DNA from: Platanthera guangdongensis
Taxonomy: Eukaryota; Streptophyta; Magnoliopsida; Asparagales; Orchidaceae
Length of the DNA: 64,000 bases
NCBI GenBank assembly: GCA_039583875.1
Contig: CM077158.1
Span: forward strand, 242,157,447 to 242,221,446
Reading direction: 5' to 3'
Part shown: piece after piece, positions 44,199 to 55,245 of the stretch
How positions within the stretch are numbered: position 1 is the first letter of the stretch
Layout of the letters: each line of letters starts with the position of its first letter
Notes under the pieces: model-generated
Databases searched by the model: none
Told to the model about the DNA's origin: nothing
Seen by the model: only the letters and a program-made list of their open reading frames with translations
Translations under genes and position numbers: made by a program

Positions 44199-44928
44199 TG
44201 TCGGTGTCGGACTCTCCGACTCGCGTACGAATCTCCGACACTCTCCGACATGCGTGTCAGAAGTCTGACACATTGGCTCACGCGAGACTCGTGTGTCCTG
44301 CTCAATCGGACACGCGTGTCCCTAAGCTAGCTACTCATAGTGAGACGAGAGTTAATTTGTCTTGAAAGTGTAATTTTTATGAGAAATGTATTATAAGTTC
44401 ATATACAAGAGTGAAAACACATTTGTTAATGATTGGTGAAAAAGGAATTGAGAAGTGTGTAAAAATCTCAAGTAGTGATCTATTTGAGATACAAAACTAG
44501 AAGAAGAGCTGAATGCTAGAATATCGAGTCTTGCTCCTAAAAAAGGTGTTTTTGCCCCCCTTTAGCATTTCAAGTAGTGGAGATGGATTTACTAGTGGGG
44601 TGGATATTTTCTTTTGTAAAAGGAAGATTGAAAGTGAGGAAAAAAGTTTACTTGAGAATTCATTATTTTTACTGATGATACATAATGGTAATGTGTTAAT
44701 GTTCAATCATTTTTTAACATTTTGTTAAGTTTTACATTTGAATATTTGACGAGTAATATTTAAACATGATGTAGTTTATTTGAATATTTGTTATTTGTTT
44801 ATTTTTTATTAAATGTTTTCGGATTTTCATAATTATAATAAATAAATATTTAATATACATGTCTCAACATATTGGAATATAATAATTTTTGAGAATTGAT
44901 GAGTCGTGTCGCGTGTCGGTGTCGGTGC
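44199..44928. mobile_element. Insertion of about 730 bp flanked by gtgtcggtgtcgg (putative)
   Basis: Between blocks homologous to element I, the insertion begins gtgtcggtgtcggactctcc and closes cgtgtcgcgtgtcggtgtcgg. Its left 150 bases are packed with ccgac/gtcgg and cgtgtc/gacacg motifs; the rest is AT-rich without ORFs. It looks like a non-autonomous DNA transposon. The family is not identified. Confidence 0.45.
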
Positions 44929-45241
44929 ATCACAAACCATCATACTCTTGATGAGTTTTGGGATACACTGCTTGATGATCCACCAGATAGGTTCTTTCCT
45001 TTTAAGGATACCCACCATACTTTTGAGTCATATCCTATCATCGGTGTCTCTGGTATCCGCTCAAGTGATTGTCGTATTTGCGACAAATTTTCATACATAC
45101 CTCTCGAGGAGCTAACGCGCCACGTTCTCCGAGAGACATTTGGTATGTTATCAACTTGTATTTTATTGTTGATGTATCATGATATCATTTTGGTATTTGT
45201 CATACACTCGGCGAATATTTCTACATTTCACCCAAAGAGCC

Positions 45242-45595
45242 TGTTATGTCCTGTTTTGGAGTTTATGTTATTTGTATGTTTATTGTGGGACATTTTGGTC
45301 TTTTGAGTCGTATTAGGGTTCTGTTTAAGTAGATGGTTCTTTGTTGAACCGGGTGTGAAGAATTTTGTGTTGTTTCTGTTGTCTTTGTTGGTGGTTCTCA
45401 CGGAAGAGTTCTCTGCACCTCCTTCCCAATCCGTTCAGGCTTATTGCCTTAGGATTGTGTATCTTTGCTGCTTACTAATTCTAGTTTCCATTTGGCTTTT
45501 GCGATCAGCTTCCTGTGTGTGTGAAAGTGCAGGAAAGTGTTATTAATTGAATTGCAGGTATCTGGCTGAGAGCGGAAGATCAACGGGATACAACA
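45242..45595 (+). mobile_element. Element D, 5' LTR (354 bp, chromovirus)
   Basis: Runs from tgttatgtcctg to gggatacaaca and is 354 bp, the same as the 3' copy at 50055-50408, with about 13 differences (3.7 percent). A perfect 5-bp target duplication gagcc flanks the element (45237-45241 and 50409-50413). Confidence 0.97.
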
Positions 45596-45608
45596 AGGTA
45601 TCAGAGCC
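45596..45608 (+). other. Primer-binding site of element D
   Basis: aggtatcagagcc starts right after the LTR and differs from the initiator-Met site only at its first base. Confidence 0.88.
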
Positions 45609-45624
45609 ATCTCGGCGTGCGACA

Positions 45625-47085
45625 ATGCCTGTCTTCGACGCCACTCGATCCAAGGAGCAGCGCAACTTGCTCGTGGGCTTGAAAGGGGATCGAACGAGTG
45701 ACAATCAACAGAATCTTTCACCAGATGGTCGGACGCCGGCACCTGCTGTAACTCGCATTACCACTCGTTTTCCGCGGCCGAAATTTCCTCGTTTCTCCTT
45801 TGAGGAACTGCCCGAATGGATATATCGGTGTTATCAGTTTTTTGAGATAGATGGTACACCAGAGGAGATGAAGGTGAAAGTTGCCTCGGTGCACATGGAG
45901 GGAAAAGCTCTATACTGGCATTAGGCGTATATGAAGGCGCGTCTGACTCGACAATGACCAACGTTGGAGGAATACAACCAAGCTCTACATGGACGTTTCA
46001 GATCGGTGCTATTTGACGATCCCATGAGCAAATTAAAAAATCTGAAACAGAAGACATCCGTACAAGAATATCTGGATGAGTTTGATATGCTATTACATTG
46101 CGTTTTGGTCGCCGAGAACCATGCAATTAGTTTCTGTTTACCAGGTCTTCGCGATGACATTCAATACGGCGTTTGAATGTTTCAACCTAAGACACTCCAG
46201 GAGGTTTTTTCATTGGCGAGGCTTCAAGAGCAACAATTGACTTATCGCAACAAGCGGACAACATTCAACGAAGAGACTCATCACTGCGAGGTACGAACAT
46301 GCCACACTTTACGCCCCACATTACGCACCCCGGGCGGCAGTCAGTGGAGCTCTACTGAACGCACCGAGGTCAATCAACGCTCTACACCCCCCACGTCGCG
46401 CAGATTGTCCTCCGCAGAGGTAGATGAGAAGCGTCGCAAGGGGCTTTGTTTTTGGTGCGATAAACCATACATGTAGGGTCACAAATGCCCCCATCGCAGG
46501 CAAGCGTATTCCATGGAGGTGGTCGTGGAAGCAGTGCAAGAGGAGGAGCCAGCTGTAGAGGATGGCATAGAGCTTGACATGTTGCAAGACGAGGAAGAAT
46601 AGTCGAACCCCAAGTTGTCTGTCCATGCTTTAATTGGGATGACACACTATAACACCATGCGGGTAACGACGTCATACGAAGGTCACCCCATTCAAGTGCT
46701 CATCGACTCGGGGAGTACACGCAATTTCCTACATGAAGGAGCGGCACAGCGCCTCCAATGTGAACTAACTCCAGTACCGCCATTTTCGGTAGCCGTGGCC
46801 AACAAAAAGAAAATAGCTAACGCAAACAAGGTGACTGATTTTAAATGGCGAATGCATAGCGCGGTCTTTACGTTAGACATGTTAATTTTACCTCTGGGTG
46901 GTTGTGAGGTGGTGTTGGGTGTTCAATGGCTAATCACTCTGGGACCGGTGAACTGGGACTTCTACAACCTTCGGATGGAATTTTCAAGTCAAAGGAAAAG
47001 GATTACTCTTCGGGGCTCACCACAAAGTCGGGACCCATGGGGCAAGGAGACACGCATTCAGAAGTTGATGGGCAAGGAAGGCTAG
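45625..47085 (+). pseudogene. Element D gag and protease, one frame with several stops
   Basis: Starts at ATG 45625 (MPVFDATRSKEQRN). The gag core has FPRFSFEELPEWIYRCYQFF, KVASVHMEGKALYWH, LEEYNQALHGRF and YLDEFDMLLHC. The knuckle is CFWCDKPYM, stop, GHKC. The protease site VLIDSGSTRNFL is intact (approx. 46705-46740), followed by LGVQWLITLGPVNWDF. All parts lie in one reading frame; TAG or TGA codons at about 45922, 45955, 46174, 46474 and 46600 break it. Most are single-base changes from CAG, TGG or CGA. Confidence 0.92.
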
Positions 47086-48411
47086 CTAAGCATGCTTGCT
47101 CTGTGTGAAGTACATGAGACTGGAGGGGATGGGCAGCAATCAAACACAGCAGGTTTTCGCAACTGGCAGATTTCGGGGGAGCTGACACCTTTAACCGAAC
47201 AACAACTATTATAGGGCCTGCTGCATCAATTTTCCGATCTCTTTGTTGAACCACAGGGCCTACCACCAAGAAGAGAATTGGATCATCGCATAGTCTTGAA
47301 AGAACTGGGGCTGGATATCAACCTTCGTCCTTATCGATATCCACCGCTACAAAAAATAGAGATTGAACGCCTTATTAGCGAAATGTTGAGCGCAGGGGTC
47401 ATTCGGAACAGCTGCAGCCCCTTTGCATCACCGGTGGTTCTCGTGAAGAAGCATGACGGTTCCTGACGCTTATGTATGGATTACCGCCGTCTGAACCAAA
47501 ATACGGTTAAAGATAAATTCCCAATCCTGTTGATCGAGGAGTTAATTGATTGACTTCATGGAGCCATGTTCTTTTCAAAGCTGGACCTACTCGCCGGCTA
47601 CCACCAAGTGCGGATGGCGGAGGAAGATGTACACAAGACGACATATCACACCCATCAAGGCCACTACGAGTTTTTGGTCATGCCATTTGGCTTGACAAAT
47701 GCTCCATCAATCTTTCAGATCCTCATGAACCGCATCTTCCAAGGTCAACTTCGCAAAACTATACTCATATTTTTTGATGATATTTTGGTTTTTAGCACCA
47801 CGTGGGCAGACCATCTCAAGCATTTGGCGTTCACCTTCGACATACTACGCGCCAATCAACTTGTGCTCCGACGAAGTAAATGTGAATTTGGATTGACACG
47901 AGTCCACTATTTGGGACATGTTATTTCCGGTCAAGGGGTCGCTACCGACTCAACAAAGATACATGCCATGATCGACTGACCAACACCCACGTCCATCAAG
48001 AAGGTCCGCGGGTTTTTGGGACTGACCGGATATTATCACCGATTTATTCAAGGATATGGGGCACTTGCGAAACCGCTCATGGAGTTATTAAAACAACGCT
48101 CATTCGTTTGGACCGGAGCGACTGAGAGTGCATTCCAACAGTTAAAGCAGGCCATCTCAAACCCTCCAGTCCTACAACTACCAAATTTTCATCATCCCTT
48201 TGTTGTTGAAACAGACGCATCAGAGTCGGGTGTAGGTGCTGTCTTGTTACAACATGAGCGGCCGGTTGCCTACTTTAGCCAGGCATTGGGGCCACGTAAC
48301 GCCGCACTATCCACGTATGAAAAAAGAGTTACTCGTCATCGTGTTGGCAATTCAGAAATGGCGACACTACCTGTTAGGTTGTTCTTTTGTGATCCGAACG
48401 GATCATCATAG
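47086..48411 (+). pseudogene. Element D reverse transcriptase and RNase H start, same frame with stops
   Basis: LFVEPQGLPPRRELDHRI leads into RT: CSPFASPVVLVKKHDGS, stop, [48 protein letters not shown], and an intact catalytic box IFFDDILVFS (approx. 47770-47800). GLTGYYHRFIQGYG and VVETDASESGVGAVLLQ (RNase H) follow. Stops occur near 47464, 47554 and 47980. A frameshift inside a run of A near 48325 ends the frame. Confidence 0.93.
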
Positions 48412-50040
48412 CCTAAAATTCATGCTTGAACAGAAATTGGCCACTCCAACGCAACAACGCTTCCTTTCAAAACTACTGGGGTATGACTTTACGATCCAAT
48501 ACAAGAGGGGGAAAGAGAATATATGTGTGAATGCACTCTCAAGGGTCCATGAAGCACCATAGGCGACGTTGCATGCCATCGCCACCTTACAATCGGACAT
48601 CCTCCAGAAAATCCGGGACTCATGGCAAGCAGATGATCGACTCCAACAGATAATTGCGGCCAAGGAAGGGGGAGCTGCTGTTCACCAGAAGTACTCTTGG
48701 GAGCATGGTGTTCTCCGGCGAAAGGGGAAGCTCATAATTGGCAATGATCCAAACCTGAAGACACAACTATTTCAAATGTACCATGCTGGGACAATGGGAG
48801 GACACTCTGGCATCTCAGCTACATATCAACGCATGAAACGACTATTCTACTGGAAGAAAATGAAATCAGATATCTACCAATATATCTTGCAATGTTCAGT
48901 ATGCCAGCAATGTAAGCTCGACAACCAACGGCCGATGGGCTTACTCCAGCCACTACCTATTCCGGATCGCGTCTGGCAGGAGATTTCCTTGGATTTTATC
49001 GATGGGTTACCGAGGAGCCATGGAAAATCTACTATTTTGGTGGTCGTCGATCGCTTAAGTAAACATGCTCATTTCATCGTCATGCATCATCCATACACGG
49101 CAGTGACAGTTGCCCAAGTTTTTCTGGACTCCATTGTCCGTCTGCACAGCCTACCAGCTTCCATTGTAAGTGATCGGGGCAGCGTCTTCATCAGCAACTT
49201 CCGGCAAGAACTATTTCGAGTAATCCAAGTTCAAATAAACATGTCATCCACCTATCATCCTCAATCTGACAGGCAGACCGAAGTGGTGAACCGGTGCGTA
49301 GAGAGCTATCTCCGTTGTATGTGCTTTGAGAAACCAAAGAGTTGGGCTACTCGGTTACCTCTTGAGGAATGGTGGTACAACACTACTTATCATAGCGCCA
49401 TTCGAATGACGCCGTACAAGGTTGTGTACGGTCAGGAGCCGCCAGTCCTTCCTCCTTATGTGGACGGCGCGACAAAGCTAGACTCTGTTGACCGATCCCT
49501 CTCCGCACGGGATCACGCGATGACGATGCTAAAAAACAACTTTGTGCGAGCTCAGAACCGCATGAAAACGTTGGCGGACTCAAAACGTAGGGAACATGTT
49601 TTGGAGGTGGGGGAGTGGGCTTGGGTTCGGTTACAACCGTACCGGCAAGTCACTCTTCGTGGACATCACATTCATAAGCTATCACCGAAGTTTTTTGGGC
49701 CTTTCCAAGTGCTTGAACGGGTTGGTCCAGTGGCATACAAGTTGGCGTTACCAGAGGACGCCAAGATACATCACACCTTCCATATTTCGTAGCTGAAAAG
49801 GTACTCCGGCCCGCCAACCGATCAACCTCAACCCTTCCAGCGAAGGTCAATGAGGAGGGCAACCCTCTGGTGGAACCACTTGCCATCTTGGATAGACGCA
49901 TCACCAACAGGGGAGGACGCGTTGTGACACAATTGCTAATTCAGTGGACCAATGGCTCACTGGAGGAGGCGACGTGGGAGGACTTATGGCTGCTCCCCCA
50001 GCATTGGCCAGAAAGCGTTCCTTGAGGCCCAGGAACATTT
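48236..50040 (+). pseudogene. Element D RNase H end, integrase and chromodomain
   Basis: In the shifted frame: ELLVIVLAIQKWRHYLLG, RTDHHSLKFMLEQ and VNALSRVH end RNase H, then a TAG. A 407-codon frame (48569-49792) has the zinc domain ([19 protein letters not shown] ... CQQCK), then the core with [21 protein letters not shown] and [13 protein letters not shown], so the DDE residues are present. [16 protein letters not shown] and KIHHTFHIS then a TAG follow. In another frame the tail has PLAILDRRITNRGGRV and LIQWTNGSLEEATWEDLWLL, a chromodomain. This and the 354-bp LTR suggest a Reina-like chromovirus. Confidence 0.92.
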
Positions 50041-50054
50041 GATGGGAAAGGCAA
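50041..50054 (+). other. Polypurine tract of element D
   Basis: gatgggaaaggcaa, purine-rich, immediately precedes the 3' LTR start. Confidence 0.75.
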
Positions 50055-50408
50055 TGTTATGTCCTGTTTTGGAGTTTATGTTATTTGTATGTTTTTTGTG
50101 GGGCATTTTGGTCTTTTGAATCGTATTAGGGTTCTGTTTAAGTAGATGGTTCTCTGTTGAACCGGGTGTGAAGAATTTTGTGTTGTTTCTGTTGTCTTTG
50201 TTGGTGGTTGTCACAGAAGAGTTCCCTGCGCCTCCTTCCCAATCTGTTCAGGCTTATTGCCTTAGGACTGTGTATCTTTGCTGCTTACTAATTCCAGTTT
50301 CCATTTGGCTTTTGCGATCAGCTTCCTATGTGTGTGAAAGTGCAGGAAAGTGTTATTAATTGAAGTGCAGGTATCTGGCTGAGAGCGGAAGATCAACGGG
50401 ATACAACA
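50055..50408 (+). mobile_element. Element D, 3' LTR (354 bp)
   Basis: Matches 45242-45595 and is followed by gagcc, completing the target duplication. The whole element spans 5167 bp and lies inside element E. Confidence 0.97.
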
Positions 50409-51107
50409 GAGCCCCCTAATAGGCCACCCCGTTTTTGAGATATTCAGTTCATTTCTCGGTCATCTACTTAGAGAGTGTGTCGAGTATGTCGTGTTTAATT
50501 TGCATCATTCACATAATTTGCATAAGTTTGTTGAGTTATTTGTTCATCATTTGCATGTGTTACATGAGTCGGTCCGACAATAGATCAATAAATGTGTAAT
50601 GAATCTTATAAATCGCATGTAGATATTCACTGGTAAGAGTAGGTATTTCATGAAGGCGAGCCAGTGATTGTGATAATCTGTGCTCTGAGGATCCTTCGGG
50701 GGCCTGCTAAAAGTTTGAGTGTTAGACGAATGTATCCCTACACAATCATGAGAAGGATCAGAGCAAATACTTATGATCTTGATATCCCTACGAGCATGAG
50801 TACCCATCCCGTGTTTAATGTTAAAAACTTGTCGCCATACTACAAGCCTTACGAGTATGCGGATCTGTTTCATGGAGATCCTCTTGATCCTACACCTCTA
50901 CATTCTTTTGAGCCTACACCTACACCACCTCCTCAGTCTCGCACCCATTCCACTCCTGAGTCCCACCTGCCTTTGGGTCAGTCGCCTATGGATTCACCGT
51001 CTGCACCTGTGATCGCACCGGTACTGCCAACATACCATTTGATTTTTAAGAACATCACTGATATCGTGGCCTATGAGTATATAGCCATGCCTGACAGACC
51101 GAGATAG
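50409..51107 (+). pseudogene. Element E remnant of a Ty3/gypsy integrase C-terminus
   Basis: After decayed sequence with VHHLHVLHESVRQ, the frame from 50664 has RMYPYTIMRRIRANTYDLDI and HPVFNVKNLSPYY, the C-terminal SH3-like region of Ty3/gypsy integrases. A Pro/Ser/Thr-rich tail follows to the stop at 51105. No RT, RNase H or integrase core remains between the gag-like part and this piece. Element E is therefore a gypsy element with most of pol deleted. Confidence 0.7.
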
Positions 51108-51235
51108 GAGTACCGTTGGAGAGGATTTTTCATCACCGACGATACTTGGACAACCTCTGATGAACCCTCTCGATTCTTGCCCGACATACACCAAAAGGAT
51201 TCCGATCACTATTCATTAGGAAATGAATTATTTCA

Positions 51236-51247
51236 AGCCAGGGAGAA
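51236..51247 (+). other. Polypurine tract of element E
   Basis: agccagggagaa precedes the 3' LTR start tgatggggatt. Confidence 0.6.
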
Positions 51248-52437
51248 TGATGGGGATTGACGACACAAACCCGCGCTAGAGCATGAGCTTTGAGCCCGTT
51301 GGGGGCCAATTGGCTAGTTGTCATATTTAGCATTTCCGGATTGATGATCCGATTTCGTAGATGCGTCTGGATTTTCGTTTGCTTACATTTTCATATATTA
51401 TATTGTATTTTCATTTTTTATTTAGTGTAACCAGGTCCGTTACATTAACGGTCAATCATTGTCGTTGATGTAAGGAATGCCCTAGTGTTGTTTTAATATA
51501 AATAGGAGTAGGGGGCTGCTTGGGGTCATTGCAGATTTTGGAGTTCATTCCTGGAATTTGGTGATCCCATCACGTTGACGGCTCCGTGAGTCCTTAGGTG
51601 ACGACTCCTAGGAGATTTACCGCATCCCAAAAGTATTCCCTATCCATTACCTTAATATTTTTCCCTCCCACGCCCTAGACGACCCCCTCTAGCCCCTCCA
51701 AAACATCTGCCTCCCCATCAACCGCCGTTCACTTTGCTGTCTTCTCTAAACCGCTCCGCCACAACCAAAATCCGCCTAGTTTCTGCTCCCCGGCAGCCGC
51801 CCCACTGTTCCCTTGTTGCCGCCCAGCACCCTTGCTGTCGCCCTACCTTTTTGCAGCCCGCACCCCCTATTTTCTCAAACCTGGAAGCCGGAATCCTATT
51901 TCCCTATCCCAAGAGCTGTATCCGCTCCCCAATCCTCCCTCCACTCAGATCCAACATCCGCCCACATCGGGCCCCTATCTCTGCCATCAAACTCCTCCCC
52001 AGATCATCTCTATCGCATCATACATCCTTGGATCTCCCCTCCGACGACATCCCTCGTACTTTGTGAGTATTTATTTGTTGTATGGATCTATGTTTTCTTT
52101 TTTGAAATATGATGATTTGATTTCATGTTTGTGTGGATAAATAGCATCGTGAAATTTTGTTCTACATTTACTTGTGATATGCATGAGGGAATCATTTAAC
52201 GCTTTGCTTTGCTCTGGCCCTCCCCGCGGAGGTATTCCATTACTTGCTAGCCCAAAAGAAAATTACTTTCGCTTGTTTATTATAATTGCGTGGGTTTAAT
52301 GTTTATTGCCAGCTTTTGATTATTGCCATCGTTCCTTGCATGGTCGCATCGCATTTAGTGTTAAGGTTATAATGTCAAAATCCCACCATCCACTAGAGTT
52401 GCATGGTAGTCTCACTTTGCACCCTTACCCTACATCA
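51248..52437 (+). mobile_element. Element E, 3' LTR (1190 bp)
   Basis: Matches 41356-42542; starts tgatggggattgacga and ends taccctacatca. A TATA box (tataaatag) lies at 51497-51505. Divergence from the 5' copy is high (visibly more than one site in ten), so E is much older than D. Confidence 0.9.
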
Positions 52438-53244
52438 AGAACCTTAAATGAATGTGTAATCAATTAACTCTCACCTTTCATCATTCAACACGTTCTCTTT
52501 CACATGTCTAGCCTTTTTCATATCATAAAATGAGTTTTTAGCGTTTTCAAGCATACCCGAGAGCATCTGGGATTTTTTTTTATCTAAAATCAAAAGAAAA
52601 TTTTTTCGAGAGTTTTGAGGACAATTTCTTAACATTTTTGAGAATTTCTGGACTCCAAAATTCCTCTGATACGATGCATAAAGCTGTTTCAAGCATTTGT
52701 TCTTCGTAGACACGTTACAATATCCATCTCTCCATAAGTTAGTTCCATCAAAGTTTGTTCACTTTCGTTGTAGGCTTGGCCTATCATGTTGGTTCTTATG
52801 GGCATCATGTTTTATATGGCTTAATCCACTTTGTGGCAACGTTTTGGTCTTATGGAGTTGGTTAGCTGATTAGGTAACAAGAATGCCAGGCGAGTCTCCT
52901 GGATCTGTTGAACATATGTAAAAATTTCATTTCTATATTATTTTTAAAGCTGGTCATCTTTCATTTATGATGTAGATTTCTAATTCGGATGAGGCAAGTG
53001 TTCCCATCTTTTGTGGTTGAGTTTGCTCAGATATTTTGCAATTGATGGTACATACTTATTTCATTTTGTATTAAACTTCATCATAGCATTAGTCTTACAG
53101 TAGAATGTTCCATGTCCTATTTCTTAGTTTGTTCTCTAGTTATCCCATTCAATAAAATAGGTGATAAAGAATGGGAGCTCATCCTGACACAATCTCTTGA
53201 TTCTTTCGGTAGTGTATCTAACACTGTAAAGTTTATTTCTGCAG
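52438..53244 (+). other. UTP20 intron, part right of element E
   Basis: T-rich plant intron-like sequence, ending in a good acceptor (tttatttctgcag). No upstream exon encoding the N-terminal roughly 150 residues of UTP20 is visible. It should lie beyond the transposons to the left, so this intron appears to have received element E. Confidence 0.65.
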
Positions 53245-54366
53245 GTTGATCGTTGCTCTTTCAAGAGATCTCCTTGATGAATTTCTGCAGTAAGTTTGCC
53301 CTCTGTATGATTTTGAATTTGGTCTCCCAATCTTGACATATTCTTACAGATTTTTATGGTTTTCTTATGTTCCTTTCATGACTTTAAACATCTAAATGCT
53401 AGTCCAAGCTGCCATTGCCTATTTTAACTTACTCGTCTTTTACTTTCTGAAACCATTTACTTTAATAAGATTCTGACCTTCCTGCTTGGTCTTAACAGGT
53501 TTTTCCAAAGGCTTGTCAGTTCTTTAACCAATCTTCTTTTAACTGGAGGTGATCATGATCCTGATGTAATTGAGCAGGTTTTTTGCTAACCCATTCCCTG
53601 GATAAAGAAACAACCTAATGGCATTTAAAATCCATCAAATTCAAAGTTGTTTTCTTATTTCAGGTTTTCACGGCTTGGTCATATATCGTAATGTATTTGC
53701 ATAAGAATATTGTAAAGGATGTTGTCACCCTCCTAAAGTAAGTAGCCAACTCTTGTTGAAAATTCAGACGACAATTGATGTCAAGTTGATATCACTCTTG
53801 TATGCAATCCTTATACTAGTGATAGGTGTTTTCAGTGATCAAATTAAGTAATATTTTGTATTTTAATGGCCATCTGTATTTTGCAGTCTGACATCATTTA
53901 ATTTTACTAGAATGACAGCCCAATTAAGGTACTATCCGAAGGAGTATGTCCAAGAGTTTATGGCTGAGGTAGTCTCATTTTTGTTAAGGACCGCTCCATT
54001 AATACAACTTCAAAATGGTATTTTTTTGGTTCTCTTTCTTCCTTTTGAGGAACTCATAATTACTTTTTTTAGGTAAATAAAAGTCAGTTTGTCAACTGAC
54101 ACATTCGACCATTTGGATAAGTTACCGGATATCTTTTCTAACTTTTGGGTTGAAGATTCTGATTGGCTTTTCATTCATGTTTTCAGGAATCAGAAAAATA
54201 ATACGAGAAGTAGTGTGTGGTTCATCTTCTGTTAAGAAAATAGGGGCTACTGCTTTAATATGGCACATCATAAAGGGGGCTTCCTCACGGCTTCACTCAA
54301 GAGCAAGAAAAGTTTTGCTGCTGGTATTGGATGAATCTGTCCTTAGCATGGGAGATACTCCTCAAG
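53245..54366 (+). CDS. UTP20: UTP20 (small-subunit processome component), exons before the large intron
   Basis: Five exons join in frame with GT..AG junctions: 53245-53289, 53499-53577, 53664-53737, 53911-54017 and 54187-54366. The product reads LIVALSRDLLDEF, FFQRLVSSLTNLLLTGGD, FTAWSYIVMYLHKNIVKDVV, QLRYYPKEYVQEFMAEVVSF and GIRKIIREVV, ending HIIKGASSRLHSRARKVLL. The RYYPKxYVQEFMAE stretch and ASSRLHSRA motif are hallmarks of UTP20 (also called DRIM). It is a very large HEAT-repeat nucleolar protein of the U3 snoRNP/SSU processome, needed for 18S rRNA processing. The first exon starts mid-protein. For exon four I chose the acceptor actag at 53910 because it gives the family spacing; an upstream tgcag at 53886 is the alternative. 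No stop or frameshift is present. Confidence 0.88.
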
Positions 54367-54463
54367 GTAGCTTTTTTAAATAAACATTTTAAATGACTTT
54401 TTATCTTCTCGAGATATCTTTTTGATTAGTTGATCAGTATAGTGATTTCCACCGGTGTTTTTA

Positions 54464-54830
54464 TGGTACGAACCCGGGGGGTGAGGGTGTACAGGCGGCT
54501 ACGGGAAGGAGAAAGGGAGAGAGAGGAGAGAAGGGGAAAGAGAATTAGAGGATTAGGGTTAGAAGGAAGAGGAGGGAAAAACACACATTCATCCAAGATG
54601 TCCGAAACGAGTACAAGCGCTACCCCTTATAGTAGTGGGGTGCGAATAGCAGCGCGAATAATCCGCCAAAATATAAATAAATACTGAAATAAAAACATAA
54701 TTGCCAAAACAAATGATACGATAACGACTAGGCCGCTTTCTCCTCTGCAGGCTCGATGGGGTCGTCCGATATACGTGCCCGACGCGTGTAAACTCGCCAT
54801 AGAGGCTCGGTGTCGTGCAACTTCGTAACA
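54464..54830 (-). mobile_element. Element M, left (3') LTR (367 bp, chromovirus)
   Basis: Runs on + from tggtacgaacccgg to cttcgtaaca and matches 56973-57351. A perfect 5-bp target duplication tttta flanks the element (54459-54463 and 57352-57356). Confidence 0.95.
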
Positions 54831-55245
54831 ATGCCACCGTTTGGAAAATGTGTCTTGTCCTCAAGGCACTAGTCAGCGAACTGGCGTCGGAAATCATCCC
54901 GGGGCAGCCACATCGCTTCCAAGTCGGGCCGACCGGTCCAAGCCACAAGAACCTCCTCCGATGTATGGTCCTCCGGGGTGCGGCATCTACGATCGAGGAT
55001 CGAGGCGGGGTAGTAAAGCGCCTCCCCTGCGAGGTCGAGGCCTCGATCTTGTCGTTGTCCATCGCGACCCCTGCAACGGGGATGGTGTCCCAGGTAGTAC
55101 ACCTTCGGAACCCTAAAGGAACACTTGGTTGGGTGGAGCTTAAGGTGGTGACGCCGTAGAGTGACCAACGTCTGGCGGACGTGCTGGAGGTGCTGCTGCC
55201 AAGAAGAACTTTAGACAAAATGTCATCAAAAAAAAACAAGTACAT
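54831..55245 (-). pseudogene. Element M RT end fused to chromodomain across a deletion
   Basis: On -, the RT box runs through a run of T/A that shifts frame (VFFFDDIL). The RT connection shows LHPTKCSFRVPKVYYLGH. Soon after, the sequence is PASILDRRCR and EEVLVAWTGRPDLEAMW, a chromodomain-type C-terminus, ending in LEDKTHFPNGG near the LTR. RNase H and nearly all of the integrase are missing, so a large internal deletion lies at about 55030-55070. Confidence 0.78.

Larger units (their letters stand above)
42641..45236 (+). pseudogene. Element E gag-like ORF (family of I and F), decayed and interrupted
   Basis: Blocks in several frames match elements I and F. There is a repeated Arg/Tyr/Ser-rich motif (HKAPSERSSCYYDEYSRSQY, then two similar copies). 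The coiled-coil-like stretch IDAQFDRL comes near 43170. Later blocks are a Glu-rich segment near 43985 and DEFWDTLLDDPPDRFFPF and CRICDKFSYIPLEEL (approx. 44951-45110). Relative to element I the frame is interrupted by two insertions (about 43275-43672 and 44199-44928). Chromovirus D sits at 45242. No intact product is possible. Confidence 0.6.

Noticed and set aside
53887..53910. Upstream splice acceptor for the fourth visible UTP20 exon
   Set aside because: Using tgcag at 53886 adds eight residues that break the family spacing before QLRYYPKEYV; the acceptor at 53910 fits better.
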